Source: Owenia fusiformis
Lineage: Eukaryota > Annelida > Polychaeta > Sabellida > Oweniidae
DNA: 64,000 nt
Reading direction: 5' to 3'
Assembly: GCA_903813345.2 (NCBI GenBank)
Contig: CAIIXF020000003.1
Coordinates: 28,351,248 to 28,415,247 of the forward strand
The notes below the pieces were generated by a model that was not told the origin of the DNA, ran no database searches, and saw only the letters and a program-made list of their open reading frames with translations. Below are positions 35,701 to 46,914 of the stretch, piece after piece. The position numbers and the translations under genes are program-made. Position 1 is the first letter of the stretch. Each line of letters starts with the position of its first letter.

Positions 35701-38700
35701 TTGCCTGCATCAGGTATATGCTTAAAAACCACTACACTACATTCTCCGCTCTATGAAAGACTGTGAGGAAATGGGAGATGCAAAGAGGATCATTTAGCAA
35801 GACTACAAGGCTCTTTTCAGTTCCCAAACTTACTGCATGGCGTTCCATCAATTGAGCTGCTCCAGTTTTACTTTGTGTGACCTTCTCAATTTGCTTCCCT
35901 TTGTCCATTAAACTAGAAGCAGTCTCCAATTCATCTGTGATCTTCTCATACATTACTATACGAGCTTCCTTTATAAGGTCATTCTCGGCACTGGCAGCGT
36001 CTTGTTTCATCTGCTTCATCAGCATAATGTCTGCATTTTTCTTAGCGTAAGTATAGCGCCCTGTGCGTATGGCTGAAACATTCAATTAAGATCTTTGTTA
36101 TCAGGAGTATATCGCCCTGTGCGTATGGCTGAAACATTCATTCAAGATCTTTGTTATCAGGGGTATAGCGCCCTGTGTGTAAGGCTGAAACATTCATTCA
36201 AGACCTTTGATATCAGAGGTATAGCACCCTGTATGTATGGCTGAAACATTCATTCCAGATCTTTGTTATCAGGGGTAAAGCGCCCTGTGCGTATGGCTGA
36301 AACATTCAATCATTATCTTTGTTATCAGTGGTATAGCGCCCTGTGTGTATGGCTGAAACATTCATTCAAGACCTTTGATATCAGAGGTATAGCACCCTGT
36401 ATGTATGGCTGAAACATTCAATCATGATCTTTGTTATCAGGGGTATAGCACCCTGTATGTATGGCTGAAACATTCAATCAAGATAGTTGTTATCAGGAGT
36501 ATAGCGCCCTGTGCGTATGGCTGAAACATTCAATCAAGATCTTTGTTATCAGGAGTATATCGCCCTGTGCGTATGGCTGAAACATTCATTCAAGATCTTT
36601 TATATCAGGGGTATAGCACCCTGTGTGTACTGTGTATGGCTGAAACATTCATTCAAGATCTTTCTTATCAGGGGTATAGCGCCCTGTGTGTATGGCTGAA
36701 ACATTCATTCAAGACCTTTGATATCAGAGGTATAGCACCCTGTATGTATGGCTGAAACATTCATTCCAGATCTTTGTTATCAGGGGTAAAGCGCCCTGTG
36801 CGTATGGCTGAAACATTCAATCATTATCTTTGTTATCAGGGGTATAGCACCCTGTATGTATGGCTGAAACATTCAATCAAGATCTTTGTTATCAGAAGTA
36901 TAGCACCCTGTGCGTATGGCTGAAACATTCAATCAAGACCTTTGATATCAGAGGTATAACACCCTGTATGTATGGCTGAAACATTCAATCAAGATCTTTG
37001 TTATCAGGAGTATAGCGCCCTGTGCATATGGCTGAAACATTCAATCAAGACCTTTGATATCAGAGGTATAGCACCTTGTGCGTATGGCTGAAACATTCAA
37101 TCAAGATCTTTGTTATCAGGAGTATATCATCCTGTGCGTATGGCTGAAACATTCATTCACGATCTTTGTTATCAGGGGTATAGCGCCCTATATGTATGGC
37201 TGAAACATTCAATCAAGACCTTTGATATCAGAGGTATAGCACCTTGTGCGTATGGCTGAAAAATTCAATCAAGATCTTTGTTATCAGGAGTATATCATCC
37301 TGTGCGTATGGCTGAAACATTCAATCAAGATCTTTGTTATCAGGAGTTTATCATCCTGTGTGTATGGCTGAAACATTCAATCAAGATCTTTGTTATCAGG
37401 GGTATAGCACCCTGTACGTATGGCTGAAACATTCAAGATCATTGTTATCAGGGGTATAGCACCCTGTATGTATAACTGAAACATTCAATCGAGATCTTTG
37501 GTTAAGATAGGCTCCTGAGACAGCGGCTTGTATGGAAGATTGGGCAGAGCCCTCATGTGTTCTAAGCTCCATTGTAATAAGCTGTTCCTGATCGTCCATA
37601 CAAGCCCCTGTGTCAGGAGCTTATCCCAACCAAACCCATCTGGCCCATTTATTTAATCCCTGTGTTATAGATCTACAACATTTCAGATTTAGGGAGTAGA
37701 TAACTGAATCAGACAGTTTTGGTTAAAGCCTAATAAGAATCCAACATCCAGCAATAGGAGGCACACATTTTATAAGATTGGGTAAATAAAATGGCACAGT
37801 CACACATATATTTATCTGCATGTATATGTATGCGTTTTTAAGTGTCATGTAGAAGTTAGTTTTTGCAGCATGGGGTTTTGGCAAAATAATAATTTTGAGC
37901 TTTATTGTTCACAAGTATAGCTATTTATTATAATTTGCTCATAAACTATATGATAGTCTATATATCCAGATGTTATTTTTCATAAGTAAAAATATGAAAA
38001 TGCTTGAAGTAAATATACACCTTTTGTTTAATTCTCATGAAAGTATAGTTGAGCTGAGTGTTAGATATAGGAACATATTTTGCACAAGTAGCTCAACATT
38101 ATATGACAATGTCACTGCTACAATAAAAAATAGAAAACCATGTAAAGAAGGAAATGCAAGGGAAAAAGTATCTACATGTATATGTTTCATTTGATTTTAT
38201 GTTAAATAGGCCCATCAAAGTAGATCCCATTTCACATAGAAGAGCTTTGACAGGCATGTGTCAGAGAAAATATATTTCACAAAACGTTTACAGAAATATA
38301 TTGCCACAGCAATTTTTTACAAGGGATTGTTTTGAATTGAACTGTTTTTGTTAACATTTTTTTTATTTTTAGTGCAATTGTTTTTTGTTCCTTTCTACCA
38401 ATTCTTGAGAATTAAATAAAATATCTTTCCGCACCTTGTTGGAACAAAATAGCATTATACGACATTTTCTAAGACCTCTCGTTATAAGAGTTATACAAAG
38501 GATTTACAAAAAAGTATTCAAAAAATTAAAACAAAAACCAACAAAATAGATAAAAATTAAAGTAAATATACACGTTGTGTCTATGTCATTTTGTTCCAAT
38601 GAGGTTCGAATAGATGTTCCGTTTCATTCTGAACATATGATACCAAGAAACAAACAAAAGAAGTGTTTGATGTGTTTTCTAAAACAATAGAGAGAAAAGG

Positions 38701-41700
38701 ATTATATATTTTCAAATTTAACTGTTACCATTCGACGATGATCATTAGATTGATGGTGCGTAAAATTTTCAGAATTTTTTGATGACTGATTTAAGAGAAA
38801 CATGTGTTCAATTCAGTATAATACCCCAAACATCTTACCATTTTTAGACATCCCCTGAGCTATGCACTTTTTATATCTGCAACTAGTACAACCCTTCTTA
38901 TGCCCTGAGCCTATGTGACATGCACCAGATCCTATACACTTGTATGTTGTATGTTTTAACTGACTCTTGCGAAAAAAAGCCTGAAAAAGAAGAGAGAAAA
39001 TTACTGTTGATTTCACTGGAGAAGAATAGGTACACATACAGTAAAACCTGTGTAAAAATGTTCAGTATTGGAAGGTATTTTCTACAAAGTGGGTAATTTT
39101 AATACACAAGTCAGTAGATTTTATGCCAAGGTAGGGCATCCACTAGAGACAGGTCAGTTCACCAGAGTGAGAGAGAGAGAGAGAGAGAGAGGTGTTCACC
39201 AAGACAGGTTTTACTGATGGCTGTCATTAAATATTTTGAAAACTAATATACTAAACAGACATTTATCATTCAATTTTGTCACACAATATTTTCTTTTAAG
39301 ACAAAAAGATAGAGGGGAGGGAGAGGGCTAATTTGATGAGAGATAAATGATGGGTAGAAAAATGGGTCAAGGTTGTTATTGTTAATTATTTATAGGTTAC
39401 ACAACACGTTTCATCGCTGGGTCAGAAAAGGTTTATTTTTTAGCATTTAAAAATATTAGAAATTAATATATAAAATTTCCCCTATTTATGAATTTCAAAG
39501 TGTGATTCAATAAGCTTTATCAAACCAAAAGTCCATATTTGGAATTACGTCTTTATTCAAACCCTAGAGCTGATAGTAATCAACATTCAAAATGGTACAC
39601 ACTGTATTCACAATTTTATTAATTGATAAAACAAGACTTATCACAAACGATCAAAGTTCAATCATTTGATTCAACTGTTTTTATATTAAGTTTATATTTA
39701 GATCTTAAACTTAAAGATTGCTACGTCAACAGTTGATCGTCATCAACATAGATTCATCATAATTTTTATCAAAAAGGTCAGGTCAAAATATATGTACACA
39801 CAGGTTTGATGGAGGAGTACCGACTGTTTACAGTATTGATCAATCAAAGAGATTGTCTACGTACCTGTGTGTATTGATTTCCCAAAAGGGACAATGAACT
39901 GACGATTAACATTATATTGGAAAAAGATTGTAAACCATTGTTTGACAATGATCTTATGATATAAGTATGAGAATAGAAAGAAAAATAATCGTTTATTGGA
40001 CTTTTTTAACATTAAGGAGGGTAATTAGCAAACTGACTGACTGGATTTAGTCATTTATGACATTGCCACTGACAAACTGATTTTAAGTCACTGACAATCT
40101 TAACTTTAGCCACTGAACTTAAAGATGCGGTCCCGGGGAATTCACTCCAATATACTGCCCCAAAGACCCCCTTTTTGAGCATTTTTTCCATGTCAATTTC
40201 CTCTCAAGATTTAAGGTTTCCATGCTTATTCCTCTCAGACCCAAATTATTGTTAAAATTGACTAGAAAATCAACTTTTCAAGTAATTTTTCCCTGTTGAA
40301 ATACCATTTTCGTAGAAAAACTGAATTTTGATCTAAAAAGGTACTTTCTAAGACAATTTTTCCATGTTTTTTCCTCTCAGATTGGCCAGTTTCCATGGTT
40401 AATGCCTATAGCCAAGATTGGCCGTGCTGCGAATACCTACCCAAATTATTTCGAGTGAACCCCCCGGGGATGCAGTACACAATTGGTTTCTTTCCCAGGG
40501 AATCAAGAATGTCCCATTATTATTGCTTATAAATATAATATCTTACATAACTTAGATATATCTTGTGACCAACTTATGAGTAATAGTATATTATTGCTGA
40601 TATTGAAAAATGGAAAATCAAGTGACGAAAAATGCCCACACAATACACATGCCTTGAACTAGGCAGCCACTCAGGTTTATGATAAACTTAAACAACCAAT
40701 CAGATAAATTTCCAAAGTATATTCAAATTTCAGATTTAATTAGTTTCCGTGAAAGTATTTTGATCTGTCAGTACAATCGCAAAATCAGCACTGAAGGCAG
40801 GCGATTTGTGGCCCCAAGGGATCCAGATTTTGCTCTCCTATCATAGTGCAATCCACAGCAAGTATTATCATTTGGGATACTAGATAAAAAGCATAAGATA
40901 AAGTGAGACTCAGTTACATCACAATGCTCTCCTGTGGTATAGGGCCTCTTTAATTTGAGTTTTAGGTCAGGGGAGGTAGTGAGCAGATACTTTATGAAAG
41001 ATTTCGGATAAAAACCAATGAAACAAGAACACGTACCTTACAAGCTTCACAGGTATTGACACCATAATGTAGGCCTGATGCTTTTCCACCACAGATCTTA
41101 CAAGGCAATAGTTCATGCCCCACAGGACCTCCTTCATTATACAGTCCACGAGGCTTTATCACTGCTTTCTTTTTTGGTAATTGTATCATAGGTTCCTGTA
41201 TTTCCCTATCTGTGAGATCTGCAATGTCAGTATGTGGATTCATTGGAATAATCGGGTTGTGTATTTCTGAGTATAAGCAAGTGGAATTAAGGTGTTCATC
41301 ATCAGTGATTTCAGATTTTACAACAGCCTGCAGTTCAGTGAATATCACATCCTGAGGTGGTTCTGTATTGACTTCAGCTCTCATTTCCTCACTAGTGACT
41401 GTTGCTGGTCTGTTGATTGGATCTACACTATCAGCTTGGTAGTTCAAATTGACTCTTTTTAATTCAACTCTATCACTACTATTGCACTTGCGTTTATTTG
41501 ATAAATATGTACCCGTGTTTTTAAGTGGTTGTAAGTTGGTAGGTGATTCATAATCACCCGTGTCAAGTGTCCTATATGTAGATAGGTCTGTAGGGGCTGG
41601 TACTTTATCGGTCATCATTTCTAAGGCACTTGTTACCAATAAATGTAAATTTTCAAACTTTGCCGGCTGAGGTTGCGCAAACTCAGGTTGGTCATAATTA

Positions 41701-41999
41701 CTCTTATCTTGTGGTGAGTCATGAACGTCTGCTCCTTTTGCTGGTGAGTTACTATCAGTACTCACTTCTTGTGATAATGGAGAATCAGTTGATGGTGGAC
41801 TCAAGAGCCAGTTTTCTATATTTTTCCCACATGGTGTATAACTTGAACTGCTCTCTACAAGGACTGCTTTATCATTACTAGGACCCTCAACAGTAGCTGT
41901 CACAGAAAATTGTTTATCTGGGTGTTCTTCCTTATCTTGATCTTTACCTTTGGAGGGACTATCAAGGTCACTTCTCCAACCTTGAATGATTCCTTTCAT
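32462..41999 (-). CDS. Nuclear receptor, NR1-like, divergent (6 coding exons, 681 aa)
   Basis: A ligand-type transcription factor. Exons in order: 41999-41037, 38980-38839, 36060-35834, 35509-35284, 34346-34116, 32718-32462; phases match and the sum is 2046 nt. Residues 1-299 are a long disordered N-terminus. Residues 300-365 are the two-finger DNA-binding domain: C300, C303, C317, C320 and C336, C342, C352, C355. The P-box is Cys-Glu-Ala-Cys-Lys-Ala, and the usual Asp after the second Cys is Gly. Residues 369-~460 are a long charged helical hinge. Residues ~480-681 are the ligand-binding domain, with the signature Phe-Ala-Gln...Asp-Gln-Leu-Ala-Leu-Val (499-518) and the helix 9-11 run (Lys-Asn-Pro-Glu-Arg-Val-Glu-Glu-Tyr, Arg-Pro-Tyr-Gln-Ile-Leu-Gly-Lys-Ile). 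Gln501 stands where the helix-3 clamp Lys is usual, and no standard helix-12 activation motif is visible. The subfamily cannot be fixed by eye. Confidence 0.88.
33003..33045 (+). other. tRNA-like B-box, possible SINE relic
   Basis: 'ggtttgattccc' within a short GGG/CCC stem matches a RNA polymerase III B-box. No A-box at tRNA spacing and no cloverleaf, so this is not a tRNA gene; at most a decayed SINE. Confidence 0.3.
33169..33308. mobile_element. 140-bp PIF/Harbinger-like MITE
   Basis: 21-bp perfect inverted ends (TGCCTAGGTCACATTTGCTC plus one base) flanked by TAA on both sides (33166-33168 and 33309-33311). A 3-bp TWA target duplication is the Harbinger hallmark. It sits in the last intron of the nuclear receptor gene. 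Confidence 0.8.
34116..34346 (-). CDS. Nuclear receptor exon: helices 5-8
   Basis: Residues 520-596, ending in the typical helix 8 run (Gly-Leu-Leu-Lys-Ala-Leu-Cys-Ile-Leu-Ile-Ser). The acceptor TTTCAG at 34348-34347 is about a dozen bases from a 74-bp tandem array. Confidence 0.9.
34351..34915. repeat. 74-bp tandem array next to a nuclear receptor acceptor
   Basis: About 7.5 copies of a 74-bp unit (words tgcatgtggtgactcacta, aaaatgtgatacatca, tgatacataagattgt). It starts within about 5-15 bp of the exon 34116-34346 acceptor. Confidence 0.92.
35045..35134. mobile_element. ATGTCACCAC-family MITE in a nuclear receptor intron
   Basis: Reversed relative to the ACOT8 intron copies. One end ATGTCACCACCTGCCA is intact; interior words (ccacaaaaaagtttggga) match. 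The other end is altered. Confidence 0.6.
35284..35509 (-). CDS. Nuclear receptor exon: start of ligand-binding domain
   Basis: Residues 445-519, with the helix 3-5 signature including Asp513-Gln514. Acceptor TTTTCAG, donor GTGAGT. Confidence 0.92.
35834..36060 (-). CDS. Nuclear receptor exon: hinge
   Basis: Only the acceptor CACAG at 36065-36061 gives the phase required by the preceding donor (Gly369 is split G|GG). That acceptor and the first ten exon bases lie inside the terminal unit of the 56-bp tandem array. It encodes residues 369-444, charged and probably helical. The donor is GCA|GTAAGT. Confidence 0.78.
36051..37500. repeat. 56-bp tandem array containing a splice-acceptor sequence
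   Basis: About 26 units of 55-57 bp (words tatagcgccctgtgcgtatg, gctgaaacattcaatcaag, atctttgttatcag). On the - strand each unit reads ...tttcag...cacag then GGCGCTATAC, that is, the acceptor and first ten exon bases of the nuclear receptor hinge exon. The exon uses the array's last unit. Confidence 0.95.
37499..37637. mobile_element. ~138-bp MITE at the edge of the 56-bp array
   Basis: The left end (ttggttaagataggctcctg, then a ggcttgtatgga word) and right end (tccatacaagcccc, then gagcttatcccaacc) are imperfect inverted repeats about 38 bp long. Confidence 0.7.
38839..38980 (-). CDS. Nuclear receptor exon: second zinc finger
   Basis: A long pyrimidine-rich acceptor, then Ala-Phe-Phe-Arg-Lys-Ser. 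C336-x5-C342-x9-C352-x2-C355 is the standard second-finger spacing. Donor GTAAGA after phase 1. Confidence 0.92.
39167..39191. repeat. (GA)n microsatellite
   Basis: A short GA run in the nuclear receptor intron between the two zinc-finger exons. Confidence 0.85.
40120..40480. mobile_element. Possible G/C-ended inverted-repeat element in a nuclear receptor intron
   Basis: 'gatgcggtcccggggaattc' at the left and 'gtgaaccccccggggatgca' at the right are imperfect reverse complements. The inside repeats 'tttccatg' and 'cctctcaga' words. Edges are uncertain. Confidence 0.4.
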
Positions 42000-42052
42000 C
42001 ACGATTCACTATGGTTGGATGACCTTATCACTAATCACCGCATTGTCCAGAT
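41037..42052 (-). CDS. Nuclear receptor exon with start codon and first zinc finger
   Basis: The acceptor TTTTGCAG at 42054-42053 leads into 53 bases of 5' UTR; ATG at 41999-41997 is the first in frame, with an in-frame TGA upstream. It ends at the Cys-Glu-Ala-Cys-Lys codons, donor GTACGT. At least one 5' UTR exon lies upstream and was not found. Confidence 0.88.
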
Positions 42053-45000
42053 CTGCAAAAATTGAATAATTTACAATAAAATTAAAACAGCATTAAATCA
42101 TTAGAATCAATTAGAAAAAATGTGGATGAAACAATATAATTACTGTATATGTCAGCTTTATTATTCTAAATAATAAGTACATTATTATCAAAAAGGCAAA
42201 CTTTGAACCAAACTGACCAACAGTGCTTTCCTCATTGATTATTTAAATTTGAAGTTGATTGAATAATTAAAAAAAGATTATTTAGCTGAACATACAACAT
42301 ACAAGAGCTTCAAAGTCCACTCCTTAATGAAATGAATGAAGTATTTTGACCTAAAGTTCCAATATACCATTTGAAAGGTGAGAGTACCATCTTTAAAGAG
42401 GCAATGTCTCCTAGGTTTCTCCCCGGACAATCAGTGATGTCCAATTACAATTGCTCATATAATATCTTACATACCGTAGGTAAATTTTCGAGACTAAATT
42501 ATAGGCACATTATTGGCAATATATAGAGCAAACAACTGTCAGAATTGATTTAATTAGACTAAAGAAACATACAATCATTTTATCTATATCCAGGCCTGTA
42601 GCCATTGTATATACAGTACATTTCTTTCAGATAATGAATGGATCTTAAAGATATCTTCGTGGTCAGAATAGCATTGTAATCCAAGATATAACGGTCTTAA
42701 ATTGTTTGCAATAACCTATATGTCTTGCAAATTCTGCTGTAAGATTAACTTTTAATGTCAATTAAGTTGGCATTTGTTTTTGTCACTAGTTTGTCCATAT
42801 GAGTCAAAACTCAGCACGATCAAATATTGATCATAAAAGAGTATAAAATTCCTTCATTTCTTTTTTTAATCGTTATGTAATCCAGTTCATTCTGACACTT
42901 ATCTTATTTCATTTAAGATTTAAATTTTAAAAATACTTCATTATAAAATACTGATTCTAAACTGACTCCGTTGTGTCATTGTGAATTCGTAACTTTTCAG
43001 AAAAAATATTATAAATATTATATTATTATATATTACAACATGAAATTAACACCATTTATATGTATAGGAGTCAGTTTCTGACACTCACAGTTCCAAAGTA
43101 GATTGATGAATCTGTTTCTCTTAATGCAAAAATATCAAGTTACTATTTGTGTTCCTATGAGTGCCTTTTTAAGGATCTGGTCCAGTTACTGATGTTCACT
43201 TAGGTTACAAAACTATCTATTTACTTATTTGTCTTTAATATCGTTTTAAAAAGACTAGGTGCGAGTAGAAACAATCTTTATTTCCGTCATTAAAGATACA
43301 AAATTCAGTCAAAGTGATGTCATATTTGAAATCTGCATATCAAAGTACATCTAGAAATATGGTTTCGAAAATTGTTTATCAACTTTGAAAATTTAATTTT
43401 TTTGAAAATGTGACTTCTTGTTCGGGTTGATTCCCCATATACCCCATGATACAAAATCACAAAAAGTGAAATATCTTATCTTGTATTGGACAGATAACAT
43501 TTTCTTTTACTGGACATATTTCAATTTGCATAACTATTAGATACATAAGGGTTATATGAAAATTGAACCATTAAAACAGATGAGATTTAAGTTAAGGGGA
43601 ACTTTCTCCGATACCCGCCATGCTATCTGACCCGAACGAGCCACCTGGTGGTGAATCTGGTAACTGGCTACTCGCATCTGCGTTATTGGCGAATTCTAAA
43701 TTGGAAAAATCGCCCCAAATCCCAGAGGATTTGACATGTTTATGTTCAGTGCATTTAAAAAATGTATCAAGATGTCAGGGCTGTTTAAATTGATAGAAAC
43801 AACAAAAAATACTAAAAATTAAATAGGCGCCAACAGTCCCAAAAATACAAAATCACCAAATCAAAGAAAAGTAACCATTTCATCACCAGGGAGTTAACCT
43901 ACGTCAGAATATTTTAAAGAACAAAAACAGTAATGTCTACATATTTTTGGGTCATTATCTAACAATGTGAATTCAACTTGGTCACTAAAAGTTTGCATAA
44001 ATCATGCCTAGTCGTTACACTTCAAGGTCAAAATTGAAAACTATATTGATTATTGTACCACTTTACTATCATTTTTATGGAAATATTACTCATTTAAGCA
44101 ACTTTTTTTGAAACTTCTCTTTCTTGAAGAATGTTTTTGAAAATTCTCTCCCTGTTGATGAAAGCACTTATTAATAGATTTCACCACTAAAATACTTCCA
44201 AAATGTTATTTCACATATACACTTATTCCTGCCACTCTTTCCTTTCTAATGGTATATTCTTACATTGGAACAAATATTACAATTCTTTCAATCTTGTTTG
44301 CTGAAACAATATGTGCTTTATCAGTTATTAATAATACCTTATAAGATAACTTGTTAGTAATATGCAATATGACCATGTGTGTCAACCACCTGTGGCTGTT
44401 TATGAGAATCAACATACAATATAAATATAATATGTTTAAAGTGGCGATGTCTGTAGCTTTAGCTATTTAAATGGGTTGTATGGTACAAATGTGGCGCTGT
44501 CTATAATTCTAGGTATTTCAAAGAAAAGTTAATACTGTCCTCACTGCAGTTCTACAGTTGGGTTGGTATTAATCCAGTTAGTTAGAAAGTACTCATATAA
44601 AATCAAAGAGATCAAGGAGTCTGAATGAGCATTTTTACAATTCAAATCTAAATAAAAGCAAATATCTTGAATTGGTTTCAAGAAAAAAAAATTATTGATA
44701 TTGTCAAAAGTAGCATATTTTTTAATTTCATCATGTTGATGTCAAAGTCACATTACGTAACAAAATATCAGGCCCTGGTTACAAAAAAATGTAACAGTTT
44801 GTTAAGAGTCCAAACACGGGTCCAAACGCAAAATCCTTACATCAAACTTTGAACACAATGGTAAATGTGTCACCACTTCTTGGTGGGTGGTGACATAAAA
44901 ATGTTGGTTGAAATGTTTGCAGCTACGTACCTTAAATTATACCCAGGCAATAATTTAGCATCCATCTCTGATGGCAGATCCATTACAAAAAAAGAAAAGA

Positions 45001-46028
45001 AAATTGGTATGTTTTGCAGGTTCCCTTGGGAGCTCCTGCTCTATGTCCTTTTCAAATGATAAAATTTATCAAAAAGATTTACTCTAAAGAAAAAAGATCT
45101 GACCTGCACTGGTCTGATCAATCCCGCAATCAATCCCTTTTTTTTTAATCTGATGTATGCACCTGATTAAACATCACTCGTCTTTTGCTAACAGTTTTAC
45201 TTCATGTTCATTTCAAGCAGTGATTATTTGTCCCCTACAAAAAGCAAAGGACAAAATAGTACACGCTCTGTGTGAATATGACATCATCACGTGTTAGTTG
45301 TATAAGTATTGAGAAAGTGATACACTTATTGAAATGATGTAATGATATATCCTATTACTTGCAATAACCTGTCACTCCCTTTCCAGATATAATAGAGAAA
45401 TTAGGCGAGACATTTAAATGCAAATGTCACCGCGTGCCAATACTACAGATGTCAAACGTCGAACACTGTCTACAAAAAAGCAATAATACTGTGGTGGTGA
45501 CATAACAACGGCAATTCCCAATGAACAAATGATTCATGAATCTAAAATATGTCACACTAATATTTGTAATATTTTTACAATCTCCTGTTACAATTTGCAA
45601 ATCAAAAGGCATTTGGGTGGGTGGCTCTTGAATTTTCAAGGTCACAAATCAGAAAGAAGATGCAATATTGATATTAGCCCACCAATTAGTCCAAAGAGGA
45701 TTGACTCCCAGAATGCAATCTCAATATTTTTCAACAATAAATCCTGTTGTGATTTTCAGTTCAAATTTTGAACTATAACAAAAAAATTCAAAGCACACAA
45801 AAAGTGATCAAGATATTAGCTCGAATCTTTTGGATTGCTGATTATGAATTTATAACCAGTTTAATGTCAGACAATGACGACATTATGACATTTTCACTGT
45901 TAGAAAATATTGAGTTACATCTTTGGAAGCCAATCCTCCTTGCCTCAGGCCAAAGTCATCGTCCCTTCCCAACATCCTATGATGCATCACATAACCATAC
46001 TTTAAAGAGATCTCCCTATTGTGAGTTA
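42053..46028. other. Upstream DNA of the nuclear receptor gene, no coding recognised
   Basis: Probably contains the receptor promoter and 5' UTR exon, which I cannot place. Pieces seen: 42415-42480 resembles 40485-40570; 43255-43345 matches 18955-19055 (a dispersed repeat); 44868-44897 is a compact TGTCACCAC...GGTGGTGACA relic. Confidence 0.45.
45423..45501. mobile_element. ATGTCACCAC-family MITE
   Basis: From ATGTCACCGC to GTGGTGACAT, reversed relative to the ACOT8 intron copies, with matching interior words ('acagatgtcaaacg', 'ctacaaaaaagc'). Confidence 0.7.
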
Positions 46029-46188
46029 ATGTGATAATTGTAAATTACTGTGATAATTGTAAATATTGTGATAATTGTAAATATTGTGATAATTGTAAAT
46101 ATTGTGATAATTGTAAATATTGTGATAATTGTAAATATTGTGATAATTGTAAATATTGTGATAATTGTAAATATTGCGATAATTGTTA
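46029..46188. repeat. 18-bp tandem array
   Basis: About nine copies of attgtgataattgtaaat, the first two slightly altered. The short - strand ORF of Tyr-Asn-His-Asn-Ile-Asn repeats is a by-product. Confidence 0.93.
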
Positions 46189-46439
46189 TCTACTCTAGAA
46201 TATATCTCATTTGAGTATAAAAAAGTCATAATTAGTAAGATCACAAAATGATCAAAAATTTTGATTTCTCAATCGCCATACATGACCCCTGGAGTGAGAA
46301 AGCATTTAAACATTTAACATACATGTATTTGAACATGCATTTTAGGCTTAAATGCAAAAATGCATTTCATATACAAGTCATACTTCAGAGATCTCAAAAT
46401 TAATGAAAAGTCATGTCAAAATGTGAAATAGAAAAACTG

Positions 46440-46575
46440 TACATGTAAAAAAAATATGAAAATATAAAAGAAATATAAAAATATAAAAAATATATATAAA
46501 AATATAAAAAAAAATTTAAAAAAAAAATATATAAAAAATATATCTAAAAAAATATAAAAATATAAAAACTGTATA
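46440..46575. repeat. A-rich low-complexity tract
   Basis: 'aatataaaaa' words repeated without a fixed period. Confidence 0.85.
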
Positions 46576-46914
46576 TGCTTGTTACTGTAGTCATAATTGA
46601 AGCTTCTCCAACACTTTAGCTGAATACTTATCCCAATTCAAATCCCATCTCTCTTATTCTTTAACATCATTTTTCATCTACCTAATCCAATATATGCCTT
46701 TCCTTTAAAGGTCTATTGTCATCTAACAACAATAATTTCCTCCAAAAGAAAACGTGTTTATTCAATATTTATAGGGTACTTTGTTTCATAATACCATGTT
46801 ATGATAACAAAATCTAAGTGAAATAAGTTATTTATGATGTCATAAATAACGTAGGATATAGAAATGATCTTGTAAATAGTAACAGAGACGTCTAACAGTT
46901 TCCAAAGAAAAATG

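Noticed and set aside
36511-36755. Repetitive ORFs over the 56-bp array
   Set aside because: By-products of the minisatellite; no start context or domain.
34359-37500. CRISPR-like array (regular repeats)
   Set aside because: Units are direct head-to-tail repeats without unique spacers, in introns of a eukaryotic gene.
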